The translations under genes and the position numbers were made by a program. Of a stretch of DNA of 64,000 bases, positions 47,262-59,289 are shown in pieces. Origin of the DNA: Tolypeutes matacus (lineage: Eukaryota > Chordata > Mammalia > Cingulata > Chlamyphoridae); NCBI GenBank assembly GCA_026826555.1, contig JAKSZT010054581.1, positions 712,902-776,901 on the forward strand. Direction: 5' to 3'. The notes below the pieces were generated by a model. The model did no database searches. It was given only the letters and a program-made list of their open reading frames with translations, and was not told the DNA's origin. Within the stretch, counting starts at the first letter, position 1; the number at the start of each line of letters is the position of its first letter.

Positions 47262-47720
47262 TTATGCTAGTTATCTCTTAGTATGTGACAACACTGTCCC
47301 CAAAATTTAGTGGCTTACAATAACACATCTATTATTGCACAGTTTCTGTGAACAAAGAATTCAGGCAAGTTTAAGCTATATGACTGCTCCAACAATTCTC
47401 CCAAGATGGAGGAGTAGTCCCAAATGAGGCTTGACTTGGGAAGGATCTGCTTCTAAACTCACTCATGTGTTATTGGTAGCATTCAGTTTGGACTGAGGGT
47501 TTCAAATCCTTTTTATATGTTATCTGGGCCCTCCCTCAGTTTCTTGCAGTATGGGCCTCTGAACATCATAGCTTATTTCCCCAGAGTGAGATATAAGAGA
47601 AAGGTAGAGAATTAGAGATAAACAAAGAGATAGAATGATAGAGAGTAAAAGAGAATTAGCAAGACAGAAAGTACAGGTGTTTTGTTTATCAATCTTTGAA
47701 ATGATATATCATCACTTTGG
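47262..47720 (+). repeat. Ancient MER-type repeat
   Basis: TAGTTATCTCTTAGTATGTGAC, then CCCCAAAATTTAGTGGCTTA, then CAGTTTCTGTGAACAAAGAATTCAGG, and later CCCCAGAGTGAGATATAAGAG. This is the order of a well-known mammal-wide repeat beginning 'tagttatctattgctgtgtaacaaa'. I do not assign its name. It is highly diverged. Confidence 0.6.
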
Positions 47721-48164
47721 CCATAATCTATTAATAAGAAGAGAGTTACTATGACCAGTACACACCTAAGAGGAAGAGATTAGATGAAAACTTGTATACA
47801 AGGAGGCAGAGATCCTAAGAAGCTATTTGGAGGCTTTCCACAACATAAACTAAAAGGAGGCACTTAATCTGACTCTAAATTTAATGGGTAACCATTGAAG
47901 GATTTTGATTAGGATGTCAATAACTGATTTTCATTGAATTTCAAGGCCATTATGTTGGGAACTGAGAAATGAAACCAAGATGATAAGTTACTTTCCCATG
48001 ATCATACCATCAAGAACCAGCCCTGTTTTGAGTTGACCTCCTGGCTGTTTCTTATTCCTTTATGTAATTCTCCCATTTCTAAGGTTCATGTATTAGTAAT
48101 CTTTCACATTAGTTCATCAGTTCTATAGACATTATTCTATATACATCTGCTTAAGACCTTAGGA

Positions 48165-48290
48165 TGTGGAAGCTAGAATGATGCTTATGGTTCAGGTGAG
48201 GAGGCCTGGAAGGCCCAAGAAGCACAATAACTTGTCCAGGTTCATGGATATGACAGAAAAAGGAGATAGGTGTATAGTCAACCCTATCTC
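48165..48290 (+). repeat. Possible MIR SINE
   Basis: GAGGAGGCCTGGAAGGCCCAAGAAG followed by AATAACTTGTCCAGGTTCA resembles the MIR core (GAGGAAACTGAGGCCCAGAGAGGTTAAGTGACTTGCCCAAGGTCA). This is a short, low-identity match. Confidence 0.45.
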
Positions 48291-51200
48291 CTCAATACTG
48301 GGATCCTGAATTTCCCAGGCCTTTCCCAGGCAATACAAGGAGGACAGTGTTTGTGTAACTGTAGAGTTAAATTCATGATATGCGAAAGGAGGCTGAAGAT
48401 GTATCAGGTTTAGGAGAGGTTTTATCCAAGGAAGTGGGACATGTAATGAGACCCCAAGAAGTAACCACAGTTCCTTGGAGATATAACCCTACAGAATTTG
48501 GAACCCTGGTAACCAGGCACCCACATTCTAGAGATAGCCCCCAACACAGCTCACTTGAGCAGACATGCTTGGGAGAACCAGATGTTTTCTTGTTTCCCAA
48601 CATCCCAAGGTTTCCACCTCAGGAAAACTGGAAGTGAGTGCCTTTTATAAAGCTTCAGGAATTGATTCAACCCCCACACAAAAGACTCTTGCCATTTACC
48701 AAAGGCAAAATAAGGGTCACAAAGCAGTGAAATGAAGTCTGGGAAATATTCTGATCCTTCCTGGGTAGCCCTACAGCACTTCCCATTCCCAGTGTGACAG
48801 AGTTGGGGAGGGCTAAACTGTTGGAGGGGGCATGAGAGGTGGGCAGACCCTGGGCAGGAGCTGGTTTTCTAGGAGGTTGGAAGCCTGGTTGGCCCATCAT
48901 GTTCTCAGCCTGCTCATGGCTGTCAGGGTGGGAAGGAGAGTACTGGGGTGGTGATCATCTGCTCAGATGTTAATCTGCACTCTTGGAGCCATCATCTCAT
49001 CACTTTTCCTCATGGGTTAGAGGTCTTTGCAGACAGTGCTCTGTTTCAAATCTGGAGAGAAGAACTTTATATGGAGTCACCCTGTGGTGACAGCCAAGCA
49101 AGGCCTTGATGACCAACTGATAAGGGTAATGGGCTGTTCTTTACTGAGCAGTGGGTAATGTGGAGTGAGAGGCTCTGACTGAGGAATGGCAAGGCTGAAC
49201 CTTCAGTTCCACATATCTGATGGTTCCCACCAGAAGGCTGATCCTAGGGGTTTCTGCCTATAAGGAAAAAATGTCATAAGGTGCTATGGATGGTGCCCAG
49301 GGTACCCTGGGGAGGAAAAGGAGGCTAGGATCTCAGAGGCAACTTTTGGGAGAATCCATTCCAACTATCGCCTCTTCTAAGCCATTCTTGCCCCATCCTT
49401 GCCTGCCCCCACCCCACAATCAATGGTCAAGACAAAGAGGTTTGGTGAGAAATGGGCTCAGAAATCTTCCTGGAACCTCAGTCATGGCTGCTCAGCTGCA
49501 TGTGGATGTGGACTAGGCTGTACCTCTGCCTGTCAGGAGAATAGTGTTGGTGGGAAGAAGAGATTGGCCAGTCACCTGCAGAGAATAAGGCAGCACACTG
49601 CACTCAAGTTACAGGTTGAGGTGCAATGAAGGTCCAGGAAGGTCTGGGGCAGGAAAATGGATTCTGACTTTTCCCCTCATCATCCAGATATTTATGGAGC
49701 ATCTACCACATACCAGTGAAGTGCATAGCTGAAACAGGCCATCAGAACTCCTGAATTTAAGTTTGAAGGGGATTTCACAGGGCATAGCAACATCTTGTAA
49801 AATGTGGGTGTCTGTTAAAATCACTTAACAAGGAACACTTCCTGACCTAGTTCAGTGGCTTCTTCTTTCCAGCTTTAAAGGAAGAGGAAAAGTGTTCTGC
49901 CTCTGATGCAGAGGTTTCTATGAGCACCAGTTAAGAACTCATAGCTTTCAATATGAACTCTGGAACTGCATCAGCAATAAGTAGGGGAGGGGCAAATGTA
50001 AAAATATGAAAACTTACAATGTGAAAAGAAAAAGGCCAGAGGAAGATTGTTAGCAAATGGCCTAAAGAAGACAGGACAGTGTATCCTCAGTCCCCCTCTA
50101 GAGGTCCCATGGTCCATCCTTTCTCTTAGATGTGAATCCTTCTGGTATCCTGGTCTCTGACTTCAGAATTCCTTTTTCTGTTACATTTGTTCTGGGGGAT
50201 TGTTTGAGATGCAGCTTCCAAAGACACAAATGACCTCATTTCACAAACTTTACTACTCTTTGTGGACTGGGATTTCTAGCTTCCTTGCAATTCCTTGCAC
50301 AATTTGTTTTTACCCAGAAATACCCCCAGAAAGCTGCCAGCCTCTATGTCAAGTCCTTGGAAGCCATCCTCCTCTGATTGGGCCCTGATGATTCATGGTG
50401 AGCTCTGATGTCTTGATCAGTGTCCTTATTCCTTAACATGGGAGGAAAAGTCACACTCTTCTTTGCTGGCCAAGATGATGCTGCAGCCATCTTGGTTCTC
50501 AGGTCTACTGTCTGGGAGTTCATTAGTTTACACACTTGGTCATGTCATTACTGACATATCCTAAAAGAGACACCAGGCCCCAAGTCCTTAGACCTCACAG
50601 CCCCTGGAATGGTGGTGGTCTTTGTCCTAAGTCTTGTACTGTGATTATGCCCATAGTGTCCTGGGCAAAAGTATGGGTTAATCTACAAGGTTTTACAAAT
50701 GTACACTCCCATCTACTTTTTGAGTGCACACAGATATCAATGAAGAGACCTGAGAACAGGAGGTCTTTCTGCCTGTCCACTTTTAACTCTTGGCCTCTGG
50801 GTCACCCTGTCACATGGGCTACACAATCAAATTTGCATTAAATCAACCTGAACATTGACTGGAAGCTCCCTAGGGGAGGTCAAGCTCATTGTTAGCTTCT
50901 ATACCCACTTGTCAGCTTCTTTGCCCACCAAGTGCCTGACTAGCAGGCCTGCTCCTCCAGGGATGTTTTGCTTCACAGTCATGTTGAGTGAATCCAAGTG
51001 TCCCCTCCCTAATCACTTGTGCTTTTCCATGGGGACAAATCTCTACAACTATCCAGAAATTCCCATTAATTTTAATTAGAAAGAACTTGGAGCTCAATTT
51101 AAATAAAAAACATAACTAGCATAGCCATAGTTTTGGTTCACATCTGTGCATGCACAAGACAAAGTAAATATTTAACTTACCCAGGCAATATTACTTTAAA

Positions 51201-51749
51201 TATTATTACCAGGGCTTTGAGTTAGCAAGTTAGATGACCATTGAGAATGAGAGTGGGTTGGAGGCCGAAGGTTTTCTTCACAGGATCTAATGAACACCTT
51301 GAAGTCCAGGTGAATCACTGGACTCCTTTGCTAGGAATGACATCAATGAGGACAGTTTTATGAGGCAGAAGAGAATCTGCATCCCTGCAACTATGGTGTA
51401 AGACAGAATATTTTGTTCTTCTACCTATGATTTATTTTGCCAGTTCAATTGCTGGAATCCTTTTGGGAGGAGAGAGAGATTGAGGTACACAAATTTATAC
51501 TATAGAACATAAAAGCTAGAAAATTATTACTTAGAAATGAAATAGAAGCATAGTATATTGCTCTGTGCCTGTGCTCACAACCCCCCTGGTCTTTTATGTA
51601 TATACTTGGATCTGGATGGGGTCATGGGGGAATAGGGCAAGAATAGCCTGAGACCTGGAAGCCCCTTTGCTTCAGTGTTCCAGCTCCAGCCTGGGGTGGA
51701 GGAAAAGGGGCCAGATGATGCCCTGGGTACTGCTATCTCACCCCTGGTG
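48291..51749. other. Stretch without recognised elements
   Basis: About 3.4 kb with higher G+C and no recent insertion. A short phrase at 49685-49740 (ATTTATGGAGCATCTACCACAT) could be an old L2/MIR-like repeat. Frames up to 101 codons occur (for example 50536-50841) but match nothing I know. There is no poly-A processed-gene signature. Exons of an unrecognised transcript cannot be excluded. Confidence 0.4.
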
Positions 51750-54373
51750 GCCCTAGTACCATTCTAAATTTGCACCAACAATAAATAAGAGTTCCTATCT
51801 CTCCACATCCTCTCCAACAAATGTAGGTCTCTGTCTTTTTAATAGTGGCCATTCTATTTGGTGTGGAATGATATCTCATTGTAGCTTTGATTTCCATTTC
51901 CCTAATCACTAGTGATGTTGAAGATTTTTCCATCTGTTTTTACCTCATTTGTATTTCTTCTTTGGACAAATGTCTACTCAAGTCTTTTGCCCACTTTTTA
52001 ATCAGGTCATTACTCTTTTTATTATTGAGTTGTGGCATCTGTTTTTATATCATGGATATTAAACCCTTTTTGGATATGTGATTGCTAAATACTTTCTCCC
52101 ATTAAGTCAGCTGCCTTTTCACCCTTTGACAAAGTCCTTTGAAGTGCAAGAGTGTTTACTTTGAGGTGCTCCCACTTATTATTTTTTCTTTTATTGCTTG
52201 TGCTTTGGGTGTAAGTTCCAAGAAACCACCACCTATCACAAGATCATTAAATGTTTCCCTACATTCTCATCTAGTAGTTTTATAGTCCTGGCTTTTATAT
52301 TTAGGAATTTTATCCATTGTGAGTTGATTCTTGTATTGGGAGTGAGATAGGGGTCCTCTTTCATTCCTTTGGTTATGTATATCTAGTGTTCCCAGTGCCA
52401 TTTGTTGAAGAGACAGTTTTGTCTGTTAACATGGATTTGGTAGTTTTGTTGAAAACCAGTTGACTACAGAGGAGACAGCTTATATCTGGACTCTCAATTC
52501 TATTCCACTGATCGATGTGTTTATCTTTTTGCCTATCATCATTCTAGGTAATTTTTTTAATCAGGAAATGATGTTGGATTTTGTCAAATGCCTTTTCTGC
52601 ACCAATCAAGATGATCATGTGATTTTTTTCCCCTTCAATTCGTTAATGTGGTATATTACATTAATTGTTTGGTCTTATGTTGAAACACCTTTGCCTACCA
52701 GGAATATATTCCACTTGGTCATGTTATATAAGTCTTGTGATATGATGTTGGATTCTATTTGCAAGTGTTTTATTGAAAATGTTTGCATCTATGTTCATTA
52801 AAGAGATTGGTCTGTAATTTTCTTTTCTTGTAGTATCTTTATCTGGCTTTGGTATTAGGGTGATGTTAGCTTCACAAAATGTGCAAATTTCCCTTCTCTT
52901 CAATTTTTTGGAACAGTTTAAGACAGATTGGTGTTAATTTTTGATAAAATTCACCTCTGAAGCCATGTGGTATTGGATATTTCTTTGTTGGGAGATTTTT
53001 GATGATTGACTCAATCTCTTTAAATGAGATGTATTTGTTAAGTTCTTGTATTTCTTGTGGTATTGGTGTAGATCGTGCTCTTCTAGGAATTTATCAATTC
53101 CATCTAGGTTATCTAGCTTGTTGGCATATGGTTTCTCATAATATCCTCTTATAATCCTTTTTATTCCTGTGAGTCAGTCATAACTTCCCCCATTTCATTT
53201 TTTATTTTATTGAGTTGCATCTCCTATCTTTTTTTCTTTGTTAGTTTTGCTCAGCATTTGTCAATTTTATTGTCCTTCTCAAAGAACCAGCTTTAGGTTT
53301 TGTTGATTTTCTTGATCATTTTTTGTTCTAAATTTCATTTATTTCTGCTCAATTCCGTATTCTTTCTTTCCTTCTGCTTGCTTTGGGAATTGTTGCTGTT
53401 ATTTTCTAGTTACTCTGGTTGTTCTGTCAGATCTTTGATTTTAGCTCTTTCTTATTTTTTAATATAGGAGTTTAGGGATATAAGCTTAGTGTTGCCTTTA
53501 GTGTATCCCATAAGTTTGTGTTCTCATTTTCATACATCACAATATATTTACCAATTTCACTTTCAATTTCTTCTTTGACCCATGGATTGTTTAGGATTGT
53601 GTTGTTTAGTTTTCAAACAATTGTGAATTCCCTCCTTTCTAATCTATTATGTGTTCCAGCTTCATTCCTTATGATCTGAGAAGTTGCTTTGTATAATTTC
53701 AATCTTTTTATATTTATTGAGACCTACCTTGTGATGTACCATTTGGTCTATCCTGGAGAAAGGTCCATGAGCACTTGAGAAGAACGTATAAACTGCTGAT
53801 TTTGGATGCAACATTCTGTATATGTCTGTTAGGTCTAGTTCATTTATATTGTTTAAGTTGTCTGTTTCCTTGTTGATCTTCTGTCTAGTTGTTCTATCTA
53901 ATGATGTGAGTGGTGTGTTGAAGTCTCCAACTACTATTGTATCGATGTTTATTTCTTCCTTCTCTTTTGCCAGAATTTGCCCTCATGTATTTTGAGGCAC
54001 CCTGGTTAGGTGCATATATATTTATGACTGTTCTTCCTGTTGGATTTTACCTTTTATTAATATACAATAGCCTTCTATATCTCTTATAACTTTTTACCAT
54101 TAAAACCTGTTTTGTCTTATACTAATATAGCTACCCATGCTCTTTTTTGGCTACTTTGGCACGGAGTATCTTTTTCCAAACCTTTCACTTTCAGCCATTC
54201 TCTATCCCTGGATCTAAGATGAGTCTCTTGTAGGCAGCATATGGATGACTCATGCTTTTTATACATTTTCCCAGCCTATATCTTTTGATTGGGGAGTTTA
54301 ATCCATTCACATTCAATGATATTATTGTAAATGCATTATTTACTTCCACCAGTTTATTATTTGGTTTTCATTT

Positions 54374-54771
54374 GCCAAGACTCATTTTTGTCTTTTTACT
54401 CTTTTGGTTATCCTTTCTGCTATTCTTGCCTTCTATACTCTCCTCAAAGCCTCTCTCTACTGTTTTTTTCTTTTGGACAGTAAACGTACCTTTAATACTT
54501 CCTGAAAAGTTGGATACATTTTCACGGACTATTTTAGTTTGTATTTGTGTATATTTTAAACTCACCTTCAAATATGAAGGTGAGTTTAAAATATACACAA
54601 ATACAAACTAAAATAGTCCGTGAAAATGTATCCAACTTTTCAGGAAGTATTAAAGGTACGTTTACTGTCCAAAAGAAAAAAACAGTAGAGAGAGGCTTTG
54701 AGGAGAGTATAGAAGGCAAGAATAGCAGAAAGGATAACCAAAAGAGTAAAAAGACAAAAATGAGTCTTGGC
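54374..54771. repeat. Perfect 398-bp palindrome (197-bp arms, 4-bp spacer)
   Basis: Arms 54374-54570 and 54575-54771 are exact reverse complements, separated by AATA (54571-54574). I compared the arms base by base and found no mismatch. The left arm is ordinary antisense L1 (the ORF1/ORF2 junction region). The right arm is the same sequence inverted. Beyond 54771 the antisense L1 resumes about 175 bp further along, so the inverted copy replaced part of ORF1. Palindromes of this size can extrude as hairpins and are unstable, so zero divergence suggests a recent origin or an assembly problem. Confidence 0.95.
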
Positions 54772-55114
54772 TGTTTGACATTCTGAGTAGTATGTATAAT
54801 GGAGTAGGTCTGTTAGGATTTATTCTGATTGAGTATACTGTGCTTCTTGGTTATGGAAATTCATTTCTTTCATGAGCATTTGGAAATTTTCAGCCATTAT
54901 TCCCTCAAATCCTCTTTCTGTCCTCTTTTACTTCTCTTCCCCTTCCAGAAATCCCATGACACATGTTGTTGAATTTTGTGTTACCATTCAACTCAATTAT
55001 TTCTGTTCTTTTTCTGTTCTCTCACTTCAATTTCAGCTGGTCTGCCTTCTATATCAATTATTCTTTCTCCTATCATTTCATGTCTGCTTTTGTGTGTCTC
55101 CAATATGCTTTGAT

Positions 55115-55465
55115 AAAAGATTTATTTTATTTATTTATTTCTCCCCATCCCCTCGTTGATTGCATTTGCTCTCTTTGTTGTGTGCTGGTTTCTTTTTAGG
55201 AGGCACCAGGAACTGAACCCAGGACCTCCGATGTGGAAGGCAGGTGCCTAATTGCTTTAGTCTCCTCCACTCTCTGCTTTTGTTGTTTCTCTAATTATGT
55301 TTCCCTCATGTCTCTTTTTGCATTATCTTGTTTTTTCAGCTCACTGCATCTGTCCATCGCATCAGCTCACTGCCTTGATCATCCTCTTTAGGAGGCACAA
55401 GGAACAGGACATGGGACCTCCATATGGTAGGCAGGAGCCCAATTGCTTGAGCCACATCTGCTTAC
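55115..55465 (-). mobile_element. Dimeric DAS-type SINE
   Basis: The minus strand carries two tRNA-like heads (starting near 55465 and 55270), each followed by a CCTCCTAAAA junction. They are joined by a linker containing GCAGTGAGCTGA-type repeats. The tail is AAATAAATAAATAAAATAAAT (plus 55119-55142). An imperfect duplication CTCCAATATGCTTTGAT / CTCCAATGTTTTTGAT lies at 55098-55114 and 55466-55481. So both heads entered as one unit, within L1-E ORF1. Confidence 0.75.
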
Positions 55466-55728
55466 CTCCAATGTTTTTGATCACACCAATCATGTCTTTC
55501 ATTCCCGTGAGCTCCCTTTTTTTTCTATTCAGGTTTTCAAATTCTTCTTGTTGCTTGCTTAGTGTCTTCTTGGTGTCCTTTATCTCTTTAGCCATATTTT
55601 CTTTCAACTAATTAATTTTATTTTTGAATTTTGCTTGAATCTTATTGATTAGTTGTCTCAATTCTTGTGTCTCATATGGTTCTTTGATGTATTCCTTTGC
55701 TTGGTTATTTTACCCATTTTCTCAGTAT

Positions 55729-56517
55729 GGCTTCTTTCCTTCTGCTTGCTTTGGGATTAGTTTGCTGTTCTTTTTCCAGTTTCTCTAGTGTTTCAATTAG
55801 GTCTTTGATTTTAGCTCTTTCTTCTTTTTCAATATAGGCATTTAGGACTATAAATTTTCCTCTCACCACTGCCTTTTTTGTACCCCAGAAGTTATGATAA
55901 GTTGTGCTCTCATTTTCCTTCACCTCAAGATATTTACAAATTTCTTTTATAATTTCTTCTTTGGCCCACTGATTGTTTAGGATTGGGTTGTTTAGCTTTC
56001 ACACACTTGTGATTTTTCCCATTTCCCATCTATTATGTGTTCCAGCTTCATTCCATTATGATCTGAGAAGTTGCTTTGTATAATTTCAAGCTTTTTATAT
56101 TTATTGAGACCTGCCTTGTGACGTACCATGTGGTCTATCCTGGAGAAAGGCCCATGAGCCCTTGAGAAGAATGTATAGCCCACTGATTTGGTATGCAATG
56201 TTCTGTATATATCTTTTATGTCTAGCTCATTTATCATAATGTTCATGTTCTCTGTTTCCTTGTTGCTTTTCTGTGTAGTTGCTCTATCTAATGATGTGAG
56301 TTGTGTGTTGACATCTCAAATTATTATTATAGAGAAGTCTATTTCTCCCTTCATGTATGTTGTTATGCTTCATGTTGTTTTTCAGCTCACTGATTGCTTG
56401 CTTAACTTTGTCTATTCTCCTCTCTCTTCAATTTCAGCTCTATTGTCTTCTGCATCAGTTAGCCTTTTTTTTTTTTTAATCATTTTGAGTCTTCTGTTGT
56501 GTGCCTCTAAAATGTGT
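55729..56517 (-). mobile_element. L1-F: rearranged antisense L1 fragment
   Basis: 55735-56350 is antisense ORF2 (endonuclease end and linker) and aligns to 53350-53985 of L1-E. From about 56360 it jumps to antisense ORF1 coiled-coil sequence (TCAGCTCACTGATTGCTTGC). The region between, meaning most of the endonuclease and the ORF1 end, is missing. It is a deleted copy, or a join of two copies. Confidence 0.7.
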
Positions 56518-57126
56518 TTTTTTTTTTTTTTTTTTTTGAGGGTTCCAAACCAGTTTTTTTTTTGTGTGTGTGTGATAACATATATACAGCATAAAATCTC
56601 CCATTTTAACCACTTTCAAGTATACAATTTGGTGGTATTAATTACATTCACATTGTACTACCATTACCACCATCCATTACCAAGATTTTTCACCACCCCA
56701 AACAGAAACTCTTCACCTATTAAGCATTAACTCCACATTCCCTCCCTTCCTCCTACCCTTTGTAACCTATAATTACTGTCTGTCTCTATGAAATTGCATA
56801 TTCTAGGAATTTCATATAAGTGAAATGATACAATATTTGTCCTTTTGTAGCTGACTTATTTTACTCAACATCGTGTCTTTGGGGTTCATCCATGTTGTCA
56901 CAAATATCAAAACATCATTCCTTTTTATGGTTGAATAATATTCTACTGTACATATATACTACATTTTCTTTATCCATTTATCTGTTGATGGACACTTCGG
57001 TTGCATTCATCATTTCGCTATTGTGAATAATGTTGCTATGACTACTGGTGTACAAATATCTATTCCACTACATTCTTTCAATTCTTTTATTTTTATTTAT
57101 TTGTTCTTTTTTTTTTTTTTTTTTTG
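56518..57126 (-). mobile_element. L1-G: antisense L1 3' end fragment (L1MA-like)
   Basis: The T-run at 56518-56538 is a poly-A tail on the minus strand. Next comes a conserved L1 3' UTR phrase (GATAACATATATACAGCATAAAATC ... TTTCAAGTATACAATTTGG), then ORF2 C-terminal sequence to ~57070. The 5' side is truncated. A second T-run lies at 57108-57126. Confidence 0.75.
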
Positions 57127-57131
57127 GTGAG

Positions 57132-57290
57132 TGTATTAGCCAGGGTTCTCTTGGGAAACAGAATCAACAGGAGTTATCTGTAATAATATAAGATTTTATA
57201 AGAGTCTCTCACGTGATCATGGGGATGCATAAGTCCAGGTTCTGCAGGCAAGCTGCAAGCCAGGGGCTCCGATGAAAGGTCCTTGATCAG
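57132..57290 (-). mobile_element. ERVL-like LTR fragment
   Basis: Reverse complement of the 3' end of the LTR at 2183-2634 (TGTATTAGCCAGGGTTCTC, AACAGAATCAACAGGAG). It is cut at 57290, where R4 begins. I did not find the missing 5' part beyond R4. Confidence 0.75.
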
Positions 57291-57434
57291 TTTCTTTCTT
57301 TCTTCCTTCCTTTTTTTTGAATTAATTTATTTTTTATTGTGAGTAAAAATCAAATTTTTCACAATACATACCAATATTTGTAAAATGATATATTAATATA
57401 TATGCATATATGTGCATTTGCTTACAAAAATGTT

Positions 57435-57485
<51 letters not shown>

Positions 57486-59216
57486 TTTAAGAGGTGTTTA
57501 ACTTACCTAAATATTACACGGAACCTACAGGGATTCCCATGTTCCCCACCTCCCACACCTCTCACCACATCCCACACAAACATCTCCCACAAGTGTGGCC
57601 CATCACCCTCAATAGACTTACACAACCTGGGGCCTTGCTGTCAACCATAGACCACAGTTCACATCGTAGATCACACTCTCTCCTACACAGTTCTGAATGG
57701 TGTGTGATGATTTAAAATGGCCTACATCCATTGCCACGATGGCACTCAAGACAACCTCCAAATCCCGAAAAAGCCCCTCTATTTCAACTGTACATCCCCT
57801 CCCTGCCCGAAATTGTCCAGTGGCCACAGGCTCCATCTCACTGTTATAATTTCTTCCATTGCTAGAATCACCATATTTGTACAACAGAATACCATCAAGT
57901 CCACTCTAGTCCATAGTTCTTCCCCCAATCCTGAGGGGACTGGGATGGTGATGTCAACTCCACCTCCAAGTGAGAGAGGGCTTATATCCCATGGATATGG
58001 TGGGCAGGATGATCCTGCCTGCAGATGCAGGCCCTCTCCATTCCCTGGGATGGCCATTGCCCATCGTTGTCTCCTTGCCAGGTGACTTGGATGAGTCCAT
58101 TGAGCTGTAGGGTAGGAGTTGCAGCTCCACCGAGATTCCACACACACCTGGAACATAGGTAGGCCAGAGGCTCCAGTCTCTGGAAGTACACCTGAAAACT
58201 CCAGCATCACATATAGGTATGAATAGAAGGGAATGATGAACCATGTGCTGGGAGGACTTATTTGAGTCCAATTCTGTCACTCTCAGGAGCACAGATTCCA
58301 AAATAAAGCCCACTGATAAGGTGTCAGTCTCTGGGGCCATCCCGCCTTATGTAGGATCTGGGTGTCTCCAGAGCTCTCAGGAGCCCCTCTGTGTGGGGTG
58401 ATATGCACTTTGATATTCTACGAGCTCTTACTGAGGTGTGCGTAAGCATTACCTCTGGGAGGACCTCCCGACTCTCTTTGAAGTCTCTTAGCCACTTGAA
58501 CTCATTTGTCTTTACCTTTTCCCCCTTTTATTCAAGGTCTTTTTCCAGTCATATTGCCAGTTGGCACTTGGTATTAATCCCTCGTTGCCAGGGAGGCTCA
58601 TCCCGGGAGTCATGTCCCATGTTGGGGGGAAGGTAATGCATTCATATGCTGAGTTTGGCTTAGAGAGAGGCCACATTTGAGCAATAAGGAGGCTCTCAGG
58701 TGGCAACACTTTGGCACCCCATAACAGTAAGCTAAGTTTCAGTTACAAGAGCAAAGACTCACAAGGGTAGTCATCAATAACAAGAACTCACCAGTGGGCC
58801 ATCCTCTTTTGACAGACACTGCCCCTGCACTCAGAGGACTGTTGCTGCTCCCTTAGAGAATGTGGCAGAGCTCTCCAGGCTAGGAATTCAGATTCCCTCA
58901 TTTATTGAGTGATTGTCCACCCACCGTGACCATGCCCCATCCTTTGATCTTTTGAACAATTTTGTATATCTTTCATGTATATTCAGATGAACTTACTCCC
59001 ATAAATCCCCCTCCCAGACATCCCCCACCAATAATCCCCTGCAGTACCCATTGTAACCCTTCTGTGATCTAAATCATCCATGAACATGTAGCCCATAAAA
59101 TAATCAAATACACTTATTATGAAAAAGAAACAACAATGAAAACTTACATGCAAGAGACAAACATAAGGAAACTCAGGAAAAAAAACAAACAAAAAACAAA
59201 ACAAAAAAATATAATT
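57291..59216 (-). mobile_element. Retroposon R, copy R4 (longest copy)
   Basis: About 1.9 kb, minus strand. The 3' poly-A appears as T-runs at 57309-57318 and 57470-57488, with TA repeats at 57440-57468. The 5' region extends ~600 bp beyond the start of R1 and aligns to the 5' part of R3, ending near 59216 in A-rich plus-strand sequence. It is close to R1 and R2 in sequence. Frames 57779-58210 and 57954-58340 (minus) match frames in R1 and R2. No clean duplication was found. Confidence 0.75.
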
Positions 59217-59289
59217 AGCAGATTGAGACATTCAAAAAATGGGGAAAAAAGCAAAGAAATGCCTTAAAAAATATATACATATATATATA

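Larger units (their letters stand above)
51750..55728 (-). mobile_element. L1-E: antisense L1 lacking its 3' end
   Basis: Read on the minus strand from 55728 down: ORF1 start region, ORF1 (interrupted by a dimeric SINE), a palindrome at the ORF1 end, then ORF2 from ~54330 to 51760. ORF2 stops before its C-terminus, and there is no 3' UTR or poly-A. ORF2 has many stops and frameshifts. About 175 bp of the ORF1 end is missing next to the palindrome. Confidence 0.8.

Noticed and set aside
56188..56730. 180-codon plus-strand frame across L1-F and L1-G
   Set aside because: It runs across the junction of two antisense L1 pieces and a T-run. It is composition, not a gene.
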